Position numbers and translations under genes: made by a program. A stretch of 25,451 bases of DNA. It comes from JBHHYS01 sp046757645. Its GTDB lineage: Bacteria > Acidobacteriota > Terriglobia > Acidiferrales > 2-02-FULL-67-57. The notes beneath the pieces are model-generated. The model searched no databases, was not told where the DNA came from, and worked only from the letters and a program-made list of their open reading frames with translations. The stretch spans positions 1 through 25,451 of the forward strand of contig JBHHYS010000035.1 of NCBI GenBank assembly GCA_046757645.1, given 5' to 3'. Shown piece after piece: positions 15,916 through 22,672 of this stretch. How positions within the stretch are numbered: the stretch's first letter is position 1; each line of letters opens with the position of its first letter.

Positions 15916-17046
15916 TCACTCGCCCGAATCGGGGTCGCGGGTAAACAGCCGGTTGAATTGTTCCGGCGGTGTCAGGGATTTTTGCACCAGGCGCAAATTT
16001 TCCTCTACGTGGGGCAATTGCTTCATCCCCACCAGGGCCGACCCGATACCGGGGGTGGAGCGCACGAATTGGAGGGCACGCTGGGCGTCGGTTTCCAGGT
16101 CGGCATTGAGGAGAGCGCGGAGCCTGGCGGGCAGGTTGCGCGCCATTTGCCCTTGCAGGATGGAGGCGCTGGCAAAGACGGTGACGCCCAGCCGGCGCGC
16201 CGCTTCCAGCAGCGGCACCTGCTGATTGTCGAGCGGCTGGTTGGCGCGCGAGAACGCCTCCGGCATGGCGAGATTGTAGGGGAGCTGCACCGCCTTGAAG
16301 TGGTGCTCCTTGCCCGCAACCCGCTCGGCCACCCGCACCAGCTCTTCCAACGCCAGATAGTCGCGCGCCGGCGGCGGCTTGCGGTACCCGTCCCAGGTGG
16401 CCGTGCCATAGCAGCGGAGCTTTCCTGCGGCCACGCACTCTTCCAACTTCTCGAAGGCGGCAGCGATGCGATTCAGAAACTCCTCGCGGGATACCACCTG
16501 GAGCTGGGTCTCCGGGTTGTGCACGTAGTAGATATCCAGGGTTTCCAGGTCGAGGTTGCGCCGGCTGCGGTCGAGCTGGTCTTCCAGGTAGCGCGGGGTC
16601 ATGCAATGCATGCCGGCGACTACATCGTCGGCACCCAGGGTGCCGGTCTGGATGTAGTGCTCCTGGAAGTAGGCGGCGGGATCGGGCGGGTAGTCGGCGT
16701 CGAAGGTGAGGAAGCCTGCCTTGCTGGCGACCACAACTTCGTCGCGCGCCAGCCAACCTTGCTCGACCAGCGCCCCCAGAGCGGCGGCGATGCTGCGCTC
16801 GCTGCGCTGGAAGCGATAATTGATGGCGGTGTCAATGACGTTGACCCCCAGCTCCACCGCCCGGGCGATGGCGCGGGCGTAGAGCTCGTCGGTGGCCGGA
16901 TTGTGCTCGCCCAGGTAGGTGCCCACACCCAGCGAGGAGAGCCAGAGGCGGTTTTGTTCACGAAAGTGGCCTTCGGCCGCCCGGCCGGCAAAGCGCTGGC
17001 GGTAACGCTGGGTTCCCTCCGGAGTGGCAAAGCCTGCCAGTGCCAT
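15916..17046 (-). CDS. Aldo/keto reductase
   Basis: This 376-aa NAD(P)H-dependent oxidoreductase has the full tetrad of the AKR family: Asp72 and Tyr77 in NVIDTAINYR, Lys109 in VVVASKAGF and His176 in YYVHNPE. Typical TIM-barrel features follow (KLRCYGTATWDGYR, the QLPYNL strand, VFASASILQGQ). It is longer than the common ~320-residue AKRs because of the segment between Lys109 and His176 that includes FDADYPPDPAAYFQEH. The substrate is unknown. It heads an operon with a cupin and a TPR protein. The -10-like element TGC-TATAGT lies at 17087-17095, divergent from the channel gene promoter. Confidence 0.88.
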   Translation of the reverse strand: MALAGFATPEGTQRYRQRFAGRAAEGHFREQNRLWLSSLGVGTYLGEHNPATDELYARAIARAVELGVNVIDTAINYRFQRSERSIAAALGALVEQGWLARDEVVVASKAGFLTFDADYPPDPAAYFQEHYIQTGTLGADDVVAGMHCMTPRYLEDQLDRSRRNLDLETLDIYYVHNPETQLQVVSREEFLNRIAAAFEKLEECVAAGKLRCYGTATWDGYRKPPPARDYLALEELVRVAERVAGKEHHFKAVQLPYNLAMPEAFSRANQPLDNQQVPLLEAARRLGVTVFASASILQGQMARNLPARLRALLNADLETDAQRALQFVRSTPGIGSALVGMKQLPHVEENLRLVQKSLTPPEQFNRLFTRDPDSGE

Positions 17047-17086
17047 TCGGCCCCCTCAACCGAAGCGCGCGCGCCCCGAAGAACCC

Positions 17087-17095
17087 ACTATAGCA
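17087..17095 (-). promoter_or_regulatory. Extended -10-like TGC-TATAGT before the aldo/keto reductase operon
   Basis: TATAGT (5/6 to consensus) is preceded by TGC, 41-49 bp before the ATG at 17046. It faces away from the channel gene promoter at 17142-17170. Confidence 0.5.
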
Positions 17096-17141
17096 GATGC
17101 GGGGCAAGCTCACCGGAGAAGACCCCCGCGCTCGGTTCCCA

Positions 17142-17170
17142 TTGACTTCTCGGTCCCGCTCAGCTAGCAT
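17142..17170 (+). promoter_or_regulatory. Sigma-70-like promoter for the TM-helix channel gene
   Basis: TTGACT (17142-17147) and TAGCAT (17165-17170) are separated by 17 bp, the optimal spacing. The -35 matches five of six and the -10 four of six positions. The ATG at 17267 lies ~97 bp further on, leaving an untranslated leader of roughly 90 bases. Confidence 0.55.
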
Positions 17171-17266
17171 TGCCGCATCACGTACGCATCCGAGTGAAGC
17201 GAACTCATCTTAGCACGCCGGTAGGAGAGCCGTTCATCCCGCGGCCGCGGGAGAAGGAGGACACCA

Positions 17267-17929
17267 ATGAATTGGCAGGAGCTATTCACCGAGCCTGTGC
17301 AGGAGATGTGGACCAAGTTTCTCTCCTTCGTTCCCAATCTGTTGGGCGCCTTGGTCATCCTCTTGGTGGGGGCCATTATCGCTCGTATCATCCGCACGTT
17401 GGTGGAGCGCGGGCTGCGCATCGCGCGGTTTGACACCCTCACCGAGCGCGCTGGAATCAACCAAGCTCTGCAGCAAGGACAGATCAAAGCCACCCCCTCC
17501 GGCATTGTGGGCAGGCTCTTCTACTGGATCGTGGTGTTGCTGGCGCTGGCGATGGCCGTCAACGCCCTGGGCTTGACGGCGGCCACCGAACTCCTGAGCA
17601 AGCTCGTGGATTACATCCCTAACGTCATCGCCGCCGTCTTTATCCTGGCGCTGGGCTTCTTCTTCGGCCACTTGGTACGAGGTTTCGTGCAGACATTGGC
17701 GGGTGGGGTGCGCGCCGTCAACCCGGAAACCATTGGCAAGGTTGCCCAGGCGGCGGTCATCGTCTTTGCTGTGATCGTCAGCTTGGAGCAGTTGCACATC
17801 GCCACCACCGTAATCAATCAGGCCATTCTCGTGCTTTTGGCTGCCCTGGGCCTCGGCCTAGCGCTGGCCTTCGGGTTGGGCTGCAAAGATATGGTGAAGG
17901 ACTGGGTGGAAGGCTTGACCCGCAAGTAG
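17267..17929 (+). CDS. MscS-related conserved TM-helix protein (small membrane channel-like)
   Basis: This 220-aa inner-membrane protein has about five hydrophobic helices: FVPNLLGALVILLVGAIIARII, FYWIVVLLALAMAVNALGL, YIPNVIAAVFILALGFFFGHLV, VAQAAVIVFAVIVSL and ILVLLAALGLGLALAFGLG. The repeat of an N-terminal PNLLGALVILLVGAIIARII-type helix and a second PNVIAAVFILALGFFFGHLV helix is typical of the conserved TM-helix family. Its C-terminal GLGLALAFGLGCKDMV resembles the pore helix of MscS, but the soluble beta domain of MscS is absent. A GAGAAGGAGG site precedes the ATG. Mechanosensitive conductance is inferred from the family, not proven. Confidence 0.85.
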   Translation: MNWQELFTEPVQEMWTKFLSFVPNLLGALVILLVGAIIARIIRTLVERGLRIARFDTLTERAGINQALQQGQIKATPSGIVGRLFYWIVVLLALAMAVNALGLTAATELLSKLVDYIPNVIAAVFILALGFFFGHLVRGFVQTLAGGVRAVNPETIGKVAQAAVIVFAVIVSLEQLHIATTVINQAILVLLAALGLGLALAFGLGCKDMVKDWVEGLTRK

Positions 17930-18031
17930 GGGCCCCGGGTACGCCCGAAGACGACCCTGTCCTTTGGCGCAGGGGGGCGCGGTGAGACCCGGAAAGGGTC
18001 GCCGGGATTGTTCCCGGAGGCACCGCTTTTG

Positions 18032-18040
18032 TGCTATTGT
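18032..18040 (+). promoter_or_regulatory. Possible extended -10 (TGC-TATTGT) before the structured RNA
   Basis: TGC-TATTGT resembles the other extended -10 elements of this window. A second candidate, TATAGA at 18053-18058 with TTGTGC 18 bp upstream, overlaps the same area. Either would start a transcript just before the folded segment at 18062-18172. No gene start lies nearby; the next is at 18289. Confidence 0.35.
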
Positions 18041-18061
18041 GTTATCGACACCTATAGACCG

Positions 18062-18172
18062 AGGACCCCGCCGCAATGGCGGGGGATTGGAGGGTGCGGG
18101 AGGCTCTGATCCTTTGGGGCAATGAGACCCCCACCTCCCTGAAAGGATTTGCCCCACGCCTCCCCGCCCTCC
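18062..18172 (+). ncRNA. Candidate structured RNA with long closing stem and possible pseudoknot
   Basis: The segment lies in a 359-bp gene-free gap. A first hairpin pairs CCCCGCC (18066-18072) with GGCGGGG (18078-18084). A long stem of 14 pairs (18089-18104 with 18158-18172; bulges at 18095-18096 and 18162) closes a domain of ~50 nt. Inside, ATCCTTT (18109-18115) pairs perfectly with AAAGGAT (18142-18148). GGGGCAA (18116-18122) pairs perfectly with TTGCCCC (18149-18155), giving an H-type pseudoknot order. GGGG/CCCC (18116-18119 with 18129-18132) would form a competing hairpin. After the long stem comes ATTTCTTC, which is weakly U-rich. It may be an independent small RNA or a leader of the CBS-domain gene. 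No SRP, 6S, tmRNA or named riboswitch signature was recognised. Confidence 0.5.
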
Positions 18173-18188
18173 ATTTCTTCCTGTTCCG

Positions 18189-18219
18189 CCCGCACCATTC
18201 CGGGCGTGGGCCCGGCGGG
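18189..18219 (+). terminator. GC-rich hairpin after the structured RNA
   Basis: CCGGGC (18200-18205) and GCCCGG (18210-18215) enclose GTGG. Outside them CCCGC (18189-18193) faces GCGGG (18215-18219), and GCACC/GGTGC (18192-18196, 18228-18232) can pair still further out. No U-tract follows, so it may be a leader hairpin and not a terminator. Confidence 0.3.
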
Positions 18220-18241
18220 AGTGGGCCGGTGCCCCCCGTTG

Positions 18242-18250
18242 TGCTAGACT
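18242..18250 (+). promoter_or_regulatory. Extended -10-like TGC-TAGACT before the CBS-domain gene
   Basis: TTGTGC-TAGACT lies 38 bp before the GTG at 18289. If this is the real promoter, the structured RNA upstream is a separate transcript and not the leader of the CBS gene. Confidence 0.4.
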
Positions 18251-18288
18251 AATCGGGTTACCCGCAAGAGCGAGCAGGAGGCATTCCC

Positions 18289-18735
18289 GTGCCTTGCATG
18301 CGTGATATCCTGAAGGCCCGTGAGCTCTATTTCATTCGGCCCGACCGCTCGGTGGCCGACGCTGCCCGCTATATGACCGAGCGTAACGTGGGCGCCGTTT
18401 GCGTGCTGGACAAAGACCGCCTCGTCGGCGTGCTCTCTGAGCGGGACATGATGAAGCGCGTCATCGCCCCCAACCGCGACGCTCAGACTACCCGAGTCGC
18501 TGAGGTGATGACCGCCAAGCCCGTAGTGGTGGAGGCCCAGGAGACCTGCGAGAAATGCCTGAAGGTGATGAAGCGAGCCGGCATCCGCCACTTGCCGGTG
18601 GTGGAGGGCGACAGGCTGCTGGGCCTGCTATCGCTGCGCGACCTGCTGCAAGTGGACCTGAGCGAAAAGGTCGATCAGCTCAAGCTGATGGAAGACTACA
18701 TCCACTACGTTCCCCCCTCTAAGCCCCAACTCTAA
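18289..18735 (+). CDS. Tandem CBS-domain protein
   Basis: This 148-aa protein consists of two CBS motifs: residues ~8-58 (DRSVADAARYMTERNVGAVCV, GVLSERDMMKRVI) and ~72-124 (VMTAKPVVVEAQETCEKCLKVM, GIRHLPVVEGDRLLGLLSLRDLL). A short helical tail follows. A CBS pair forms a Bateman module that usually binds adenine nucleotides and signals energy state; with no fused effector domain, its partner is unknown. The GTG at 18289 has AGGAGG 7 bp upstream; the ATG at 18298 would be too far from it. A flavoprotein gene follows after 59 bp on the same strand. Confidence 0.88.
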   Translation: MPCMRDILKARELYFIRPDRSVADAARYMTERNVGAVCVLDKDRLVGVLSERDMMKRVIAPNRDAQTTRVAEVMTAKPVVVEAQETCEKCLKVMKRAGIRHLPVVEGDRLLGLLSLRDLLQVDLSEKVDQLKLMEDYIHYVPPSKPQL

Positions 18736-18794
18736 CCCTTCGCTGCGCCTCGCTTGCCTTCCGACCACTCGGCAGAGAAAATCTTGCTTTCGCC

Positions 18795-19529
18795 GTGCTG
18801 ATGGAACCGATTCCCCGCCAAGGCGACAGAACCCGCTACCGCGCCCGGCTGGTGCGCCTGAAAACCCTCACCGACACCACCAAGCACTTGGAGTGGGAGG
18901 TCACCGGCCCCCGGCCCTTCATCTTCACCCCCGGCCAGTTCATCTCTCTGCACCTGGAGCGCAACGGGAGCGACGACGTGCGCGCCTATTCCCTGGCCTC
19001 CGCGCCCGGCACCGACAACCGCTTCGACCTCTGCCTGAACCGCGTCCCCGGCGGCTACTTCTCCAACTACCTGTGCGACCTCGAGCCCGGCGCCACCATC
19101 GAGTTTGAAGGTCCCTTTGGGTTCTTCGTGCCCCGCGAGCCGCGGCGCGATTCCGTTTTCATCGCCACCGGCACCGGCATCGCCCCCATTCGAGGAATGC
19201 TCCAAGCTCTGTTTGCCCGGGGGAGCGAGCGCCCGCTGTGGCTGGTGTTCGGGGTGCGCTATCCGGAAACCATCCTTTACCGCGAGGAGTTCGAGGCGCT
19301 CGCCGCCCGCCACCAGAATTTCCACTTCTGGCCTACGCTCTCCCGCGCTCCGGGCGACTGGAGCGGGCGGCGCGGCTACGTGCAGGAGCACGTGGAGCCG
19401 CTGGTGGCCGAACGCCCCGACCTGGACGCCTACATCTGCGGGCTGAAGGCGATGGTGGACGACATGCGCCAGCGGCTGAAGGGGCGCGGCTTCGACCGCA
19501 AGCAGATTCGCTACGAGAAGTATGATTAG
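18795..19529 (+). CDS. Ferredoxin-NADP(+) reductase-like flavoprotein
   Basis: This 244-aa soluble oxidoreductase has an FAD-binding barrel with RAYSLAS (Arg63, Tyr65, Ser66), the GGYFSNYLCDLEPGATIEFEGPFG segment and a NAD(P) domain with TGTGIAP (~125-131). The C-terminal nicotinamide part has YICGLKAMVDDM (Cys215) and the protein ends in EKYD. It lacks a 2Fe-2S domain, so it should pass electrons between NAD(P)H and a separate carrier such as a ferredoxin. The start is GTG at 18795 or ATG at 18801, with no strong ribosome site for either. It probably shares a transcript with the CBS gene. Confidence 0.88.
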   Translation: MLMEPIPRQGDRTRYRARLVRLKTLTDTTKHLEWEVTGPRPFIFTPGQFISLHLERNGSDDVRAYSLASAPGTDNRFDLCLNRVPGGYFSNYLCDLEPGATIEFEGPFGFFVPREPRRDSVFIATGTGIAPIRGMLQALFARGSERPLWLVFGVRYPETILYREEFEALAARHQNFHFWPTLSRAPGDWSGRRGYVQEHVEPLVAERPDLDAYICGLKAMVDDMRQRLKGRGFDRKQIRYEKYD

Positions 19530-19605
19530 TCCGGTTCCAACTAGCTCGGGTGAATGAACCGCAAAGACGCATTCGGTGTAAACTGGACCGGCATTGGGAG
19601 GCGGG

Positions 19606-19950
19606 ATGAGCGAGGAGCGGAGTCGGCTGGAGCAGTTCAAAGAGCTGGCGGAAATCGACCCGGATGACCCGGTGGTGCACTACGGGCTGGGCAGCGAGCA
19701 CCTGAAACGGGGGGAGTTCGACCAGGCCGCTGCCGCCTTTCGCAAAAGCATTGAGCTGCAGCCGGACTACTCCGCCGCCTATCGCGAACTGGGCAAGGCA
19801 CTGGAAAAACTGGGCCGCCGGGACGAGGCCACTGAGATCTATCGTCAGGGCAAGCAGGCGGCTGCCCGCAAAGGCGACCTGCAAACCGCCAAAGAGCTTG
19901 AGGTATTTCTGAAGCGGCTGGAGAAGGCTAAGGGGCAAGGAGTTGGCTGA
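19606..19950 (+). CDS. Small TPR protein
   Basis: This 114-aa soluble protein has about two and a half TPR units: VVHYGLGSEHLKRGEFDQAAAAFRKSIELQP, YSAAYRELGKALEKLGRRDEATEIYRQGKQAA and a final helix ELEVFLKRLEKAK. The ATG at 19606 has GGGAGG close upstream, and a -10-like TG-TAAACT lies at 19577-19584. It probably mediates protein contacts; no partner is evident. Its last 23 bases overlap the 3' end of the opposite-strand microprotein gene. Confidence 0.8.
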   Translation: MSEERSRLEQFKELAEIDPDDPVVHYGLGSEHLKRGEFDQAAAAFRKSIELQPDYSAAYRELGKALEKLGRRDEATEIYRQGKQAAARKGDLQTAKELEVFLKRLEKAKGQGVG

Positions 19951-20071
19951 GCCAGCGAATTTTGTCCATCTGGTCGAGAATAACCCAACCCGCGTAGAGA
20001 TTGATCAGGGAGACCACCAGGAAGGCGCCAAAAAGCAGGACCACGATCCGATCGCACTTGCATCTGCTCAT
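19928..20071 (-). CDS. 47-aa single-pass membrane microprotein
   Basis: A short minus-strand frame encodes MSRCKCDR, then a hydrophobic segment (IVVLLFGAFLVVSLINLYAGW, ~9-29), then a short amphipathic tail DQMDKIRWLSQLLAP. The positive N-terminus and single helix suggest an inner-membrane protein with its tail outside. GGGAGG lies about 8 bp before the ATG, which supports translation. The family is unknown. It is convergent with the TPR gene, with overlapping 3' ends, and divergent from the gene at 20150. Confidence 0.6.
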   Translation of the reverse strand: MSRCKCDRIVVLLFGAFLVVSLINLYAGWVILDQMDKIRWLSQLLAP

Positions 20072-20149
20072 CCAACTCTACCTCCCACCAACTGAGATGC
20101 GGGCGTGCGGCAAGGGGATGCGCAGATTCACCCCAGAGGAGGCGAAGCG

Positions 20150-20380
20150 ATGGTGGACTTGGAAGAAGCCTACAAGCGGCTGGTCGAGCGCCACCGCGAA
20201 GTGCAAGAGAAGCTGGCCGCGCTCGCGGCCCTGACCGAGGAGGTGATGTCTTCCCGACACCAGTTCCGCCGAGTGGAGATGGAGAAGTACGAAGACCTCT
20301 GCCAGGCGCTGGAAGCCACGCTCGACGACCACGCCACCGCCCGCCGGCGTTTCGGCCGGGCCCTGCAGGGCGAAGGCTGA
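20150..20380 (+). CDS. Small coiled-coil protein
   Basis: This 76-aa, highly charged helical protein (LEEAYKRLVERHREVQEKLAALAALTEEV, then EKYEDLCQALEATLDDHATARRR) has heptad-like spacing and no signal or membrane segment. The ATG at 20150 has GAGGAGG 7 bp upstream. It is 9 bp ahead of the MOSC gene, so they form an operon. Its function is unknown; a scaffolding or partner role is possible. Confidence 0.7.
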   Translation: MVDLEEAYKRLVERHREVQEKLAALAALTEEVMSSRHQFRRVEMEKYEDLCQALEATLDDHATARRRFGRALQGEG

Positions 20381-20389
20381 GCCGCGGCG

Positions 20390-20872
20390 ATGGCGACGCC
20401 AGCGCGCGCATCCGGCAGCGGCCGCGTGGTGGCGCTCTTCATCTCCCCCCGGCGCACCTACCCCATGGAAGCTCGCGCGCAAGTCCACGCCCGCACCAAT
20501 CACGGCTTCGAAGACGATGCCCACGCCCGTCCGGGGGGCAGCCGCCAAGTGCTTCTCCTGGAGTCTGAAACCTTGAAGGAGTTCGGCGTCGAGCCTGGCG
20601 CGCTGAAGGAAAATATCACCACGGTGGGCGTGCAGCTGGCGGCGCTGGAGCCTGGCACGCGCGTGCAGGTGGGCACGGCGCGGCTCGAAATCACCAAAGA
20701 GTGCGCGCCCTGCGAGGAAGTGGATAGCGTCCAGCCGGGCCTGCAGGAGAAGCTGCGCGGCCGCCGAGGAATGCTGGCCCGGGTCCTCGCCGGTGGCCCC
20801 ATCCAGGTGGGCGATCCAATCGCCGTAACCCCTGGATGCGGCTCAAAGGAGCGGAGCGCCCTGGGGCTCTAG
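20390..20872 (+). CDS. MOSC-domain protein
   Basis: This 160-aa MOSC (molybdenum-cofactor sulfurase C-terminal) domain protein has VVALFISP at the start, HGFEDDAHARPG in place of the common GxxGDxH, SRQVLLLESE, and GALKENITTVGVQL. The cysteine region ITKECAPCEEVD (Cys105, Cys108) is followed by RGRRGMLARVLAGGPIQVGDPI. Stand-alone MOSC proteins are thought to carry sulfur on the conserved cysteine or bind molybdenum cofactor. Its TAG stop shares the bases CTAG with the convergent YbaK gene's stop. Confidence 0.85.
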   Translation: MATPARASGSGRVVALFISPRRTYPMEARAQVHARTNHGFEDDAHARPGGSRQVLLLESETLKEFGVEPGALKENITTVGVQLAALEPGTRVQVGTARLEITKECAPCEEVDSVQPGLQEKLRGRRGMLARVLAGGPIQVGDPIAVTPGCGSKERSALGL

Positions 20873-21549
20873 CGGCGGCGTTTCTTCAAGCGTTTCCTCG
20901 CCTTCGAGCGTTTCTTCGCCTTCCCTCGTCTCTTGCCCCGGGCGGCTTTCTTTCTGGCTTTCTTCTTCGGACGAGCCTTCCTGCGGGCCCTGACCTTCTT
21001 CCGCGGCTTGGGCTTCTTCTTGGGTTTTGCTCTCTTTTTTATCCGGGCGGCCGCAGCCTTTTTCTTAGCCGCCACTTCGACCGGGGGCGGCTCGCCAAAG
21101 CCGATGACGCGGGGGTGGGCAAGGCGGTTGAAGTCCGCGTAGCGCAAGCGGATGCCCTCGGCGTGGGTGCCGGCATTGATGACAATGTTTTCGTTGGCGG
21201 TGAGTTCCTGGTCGACGTAGGTAGGCAGGTTGTAGAGGTTGCCGAAGGGGGGCATCGCCCCCAGTTCGCAATCGGGAAACAGCTGTTGGAATTCTCCCTC
21301 GCTGGCCAGGCTACACTTGCTGACCCCAGCGCCTTGCGCCAGCTTTTTGAAATTGACGCGCAGGGGCGCCGGCAGCGCCGCCAAGGCGTAGTTGCCGTCC
21401 AGCTTGACCACCACCACTTTGACGAACTCGTATCCCGACACATGCATGCGCGCCGCCAATTCTTGGGCGGTAAAGGCCGGATCGTGATGGATCACGTCGT
21501 AGCCCACTCCGTTCTCATCCAGAAACTGTTTCAGGCGGGTGGATATCAT
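20869..21549 (-). CDS. YbaK/ProX aminoacyl-tRNA deacylase-domain protein with histone-H1-like basic tail
   Basis: This 226-aa protein has a YbaK domain at residues 1-~155 (LDENGVGYDVIHHDPAFTAQE, EFVKVVVVKLDG, CELGAMPPFG, ENIVINAGTHAEGIRL). Such domains hydrolyse mischarged aminoacyl-tRNA or occur in related enzymes. A tail at ~161-226 is almost only Lys, Arg, Ala and Pro (43 Lys/Arg in 66 residues), like the C-terminal arm of histone H1. Ordinary YbaK proteins are ~150-165 aa, so the tail is an addition. The start ATG at 21549 follows an AGGAGG site; a TTG one codon earlier is the alternative. A -10-like TGC-TATGCT lies at 21610-21618. Confidence 0.85.
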   Translation of the reverse strand: MISTRLKQFLDENGVGYDVIHHDPAFTAQELAARMHVSGYEFVKVVVVKLDGNYALAALPAPLRVNFKKLAQGAGVSKCSLASEGEFQQLFPDCELGAMPPFGNLYNLPTYVDQELTANENIVINAGTHAEGIRLRYADFNRLAHPRVIGFGEPPPVEVAAKKKAAAARIKKRAKPKKKPKPRKKVRARRKARPKKKARKKAARGKRRGKAKKRSKARKRLKKRRR

Positions 21550-21609
21550 CAACTCCTCCTTCCGCGGCAGGGTGCCCCGGGCTGGCCCGCATGCGGGCTT
21601 CTACGCCAC

Positions 21610-21618
21610 AGCATAGCA
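21610..21618 (-). promoter_or_regulatory. Extended -10-like TGC-TATGCT before the YbaK gene
   Basis: TATGCT follows TGC directly, 61-69 bp before the ATG at 21549. It has the same form as other promoters in this window. Confidence 0.4.
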
Positions 21619-21692
21619 AAGCCCGGCACAGCGAAGCCAGAATTTGTCGCCCTCAGCTAGAAAAGCGCAGTCGACAAGCCGAGAAAAGGAGG

Positions 21693-21772
21693 GGCGGCGG
21701 GCAGGGGGAGTCTACCCGCCGCCGCGTGGGGTAGGCAATCCCTCCCCGCCCCGAAGCGAAGCTCCGGGAGGG
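21693..21772 (-). terminator. Two inverted repeats after the small-gene cluster
   Basis: GGCGGCGGG (21693-21701) pairs with CCCGCCGCC (21715-21723). CCCTCCC (21740-21746) pairs with GGGAGGG (21766-21772). They sit between the last stop of the small-gene cluster and the YbaK promoter and could end the upstream transcript, although no U-run follows. Confidence 0.35.
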
Positions 21773-21782
21773 AAGGGGCTGG

Positions 21783-22043
21783 CTATGGGGACCCGAACTT
21801 CTCCTCTCTAGGGCCGAGGCTGCGGGGGCGGCCCCGCTCGGCGGGACGCCCGGCAGCCTCCACGGCCACCCGAAAGCGGATGGCCGGGTGTCGACCCCGC
21901 AACACGTAAGCTACGTCGGCGGCGGTGGTGAAATCCCGGCACTGCTGCTCCCGCTCCCACTTCTTTCCGCCGTCGTAGCTCTTGAGAATCACAAACTGCA
22001 CCCTGTGGCGGGGCGCCGCGGGGTGGGCGGCCTCCGGCTTCAT
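21783..22043 (-). CDS. Hypothetical 86-aa protein
   Basis: The family is unrecognised. The protein starts MKPEAAHPAAPRHRVQFVILKSYDGGKKWE, continues with QQCRDFTTAADVAYVLRGRHPAIRFRVAVEA and ends in a charged tail. The core looks like a small alpha/beta fold with a single cysteine. Its ATG overlaps the upstream stop as ATGA, so it is translationally coupled to the 72-aa gene. That coupling is the main support for its start. Confidence 0.55.
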   Translation of the reverse strand: MKPEAAHPAAPRHRVQFVILKSYDGGKKWEREQQCRDFTTAADVAYVLRGRHPAIRFRVAVEAAGRPAERGRPRSLGPREEKFGSP

Positions 22044-22258
22044 GCCTGGGGTGCCTCCGCCCCTCGCTCCACCGCAGCGAGGACGGAGCGAATTTCCTCG
22101 ACGTCCAGCCCAAGTGCCGCCACGGCACTCAGGCCGGAGACCGCCGCCCCGATCACGTCCTCGCGACGCACGCATTCGATCAGCTGGGTGGCCAGCGCCA
22201 CGGCGCAACCCACCCGCACCGTCTTTTCGAGCCGCCCGATTTGCGCCCAATCAGTCAC
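22040..22258 (-). CDS. Hypothetical 72-aa helical protein
   Basis: This short protein of unknown family has segments VRVGCAVALATQLIECV and DVIGAAVSGLSAVAALGLDV that are moderately hydrophobic, with charged breaks. It is probably an all-helical soluble or weakly membrane-associated protein. It has a GTG start at 22258 with GAGAGGGAA ~17 bp upstream, 18 bp after the preceding stop. It is the third gene of a four-gene cluster. Confidence 0.55.
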   Translation of the reverse strand: MTDWAQIGRLEKTVRVGCAVALATQLIECVRREDVIGAAVSGLSAVAALGLDVEEIRSVLAAVERGAEAPQA

Positions 22259-22276
22259 TTGGGTTTCGGTTCCCTC

Positions 22277-22567
22277 TCAGCGCAACGCGTCCGCCCAGGC
22301 CTGCGCCCGGGCAAAGCGCGCCGGATCGCACCGGGAACAGATGACGTCGGTGACTTCCCGCCCGGCTTCCCGGCCGGATTCCAGAAAGATCAGCCAGAGG
22401 AGAGCGTGCGGCGAGTGGTGACCGCAGCCCAGCCTGCCCGCCGCCGGGTTACCCACAATCGGCTTGCCCGGTGTGGGGCGAAACTCCAGCCGGTAGCGCC
22501 CCCCGCGATTGGGCGCCGGGACGACTTGAACGGTGGGATTCTCTACAACATGCAGTTCGGCTGCCAT
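22277..22567 (-). CDS. Hypothetical 96-aa protein with CxxCDPxRF motif
   Basis: The first half is beta-like (LHVVENPTVQVVPAPNRGGRYRLEFRPTPGKPIVG). The second half holds GCGHHSPH and, near the end, ICSRCDPARFARAQAW. The Cys and His residues could bind a metal. The CxxCDPxRF motif repeats the CAVCNPDRF of the 80-aa gene upstream, which suggests the two belong to one system. GAGGTG precedes the ATG at 22567. No known family was recognised. Confidence 0.6.
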   Translation of the reverse strand: MAAELHVVENPTVQVVPAPNRGGRYRLEFRPTPGKPIVGNPAAGRLGCGHHSPHALLWLIFLESGREAGREVTDVICSRCDPARFARAQAWADALR

Positions 22568-22672
22568 CCGCGCACCTCAGCCCCCCTCCCGAAGCTCCGA
22601 GACGGGGACTTGCCTTCCCGACTTTCCCCTTCAGCCCGCTTTCTCTCTCGCTCGCCTCCCAAGGATGCGAGG

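Noticed and set aside
15958..17145. 395-codon plus-strand open frame
   Set aside because: It lies opposite the aldo/keto reductase, which has the full catalytic tetrad; the plus-strand frame has no recognisable motif.
18062..18172. Structured segment as SRP RNA, 6S RNA or a tRNA
   Set aside because: The conserved SRP apical loop bases are missing, the length is too short for 6S RNA, and no cloverleaf with a T-loop motif can be drawn.
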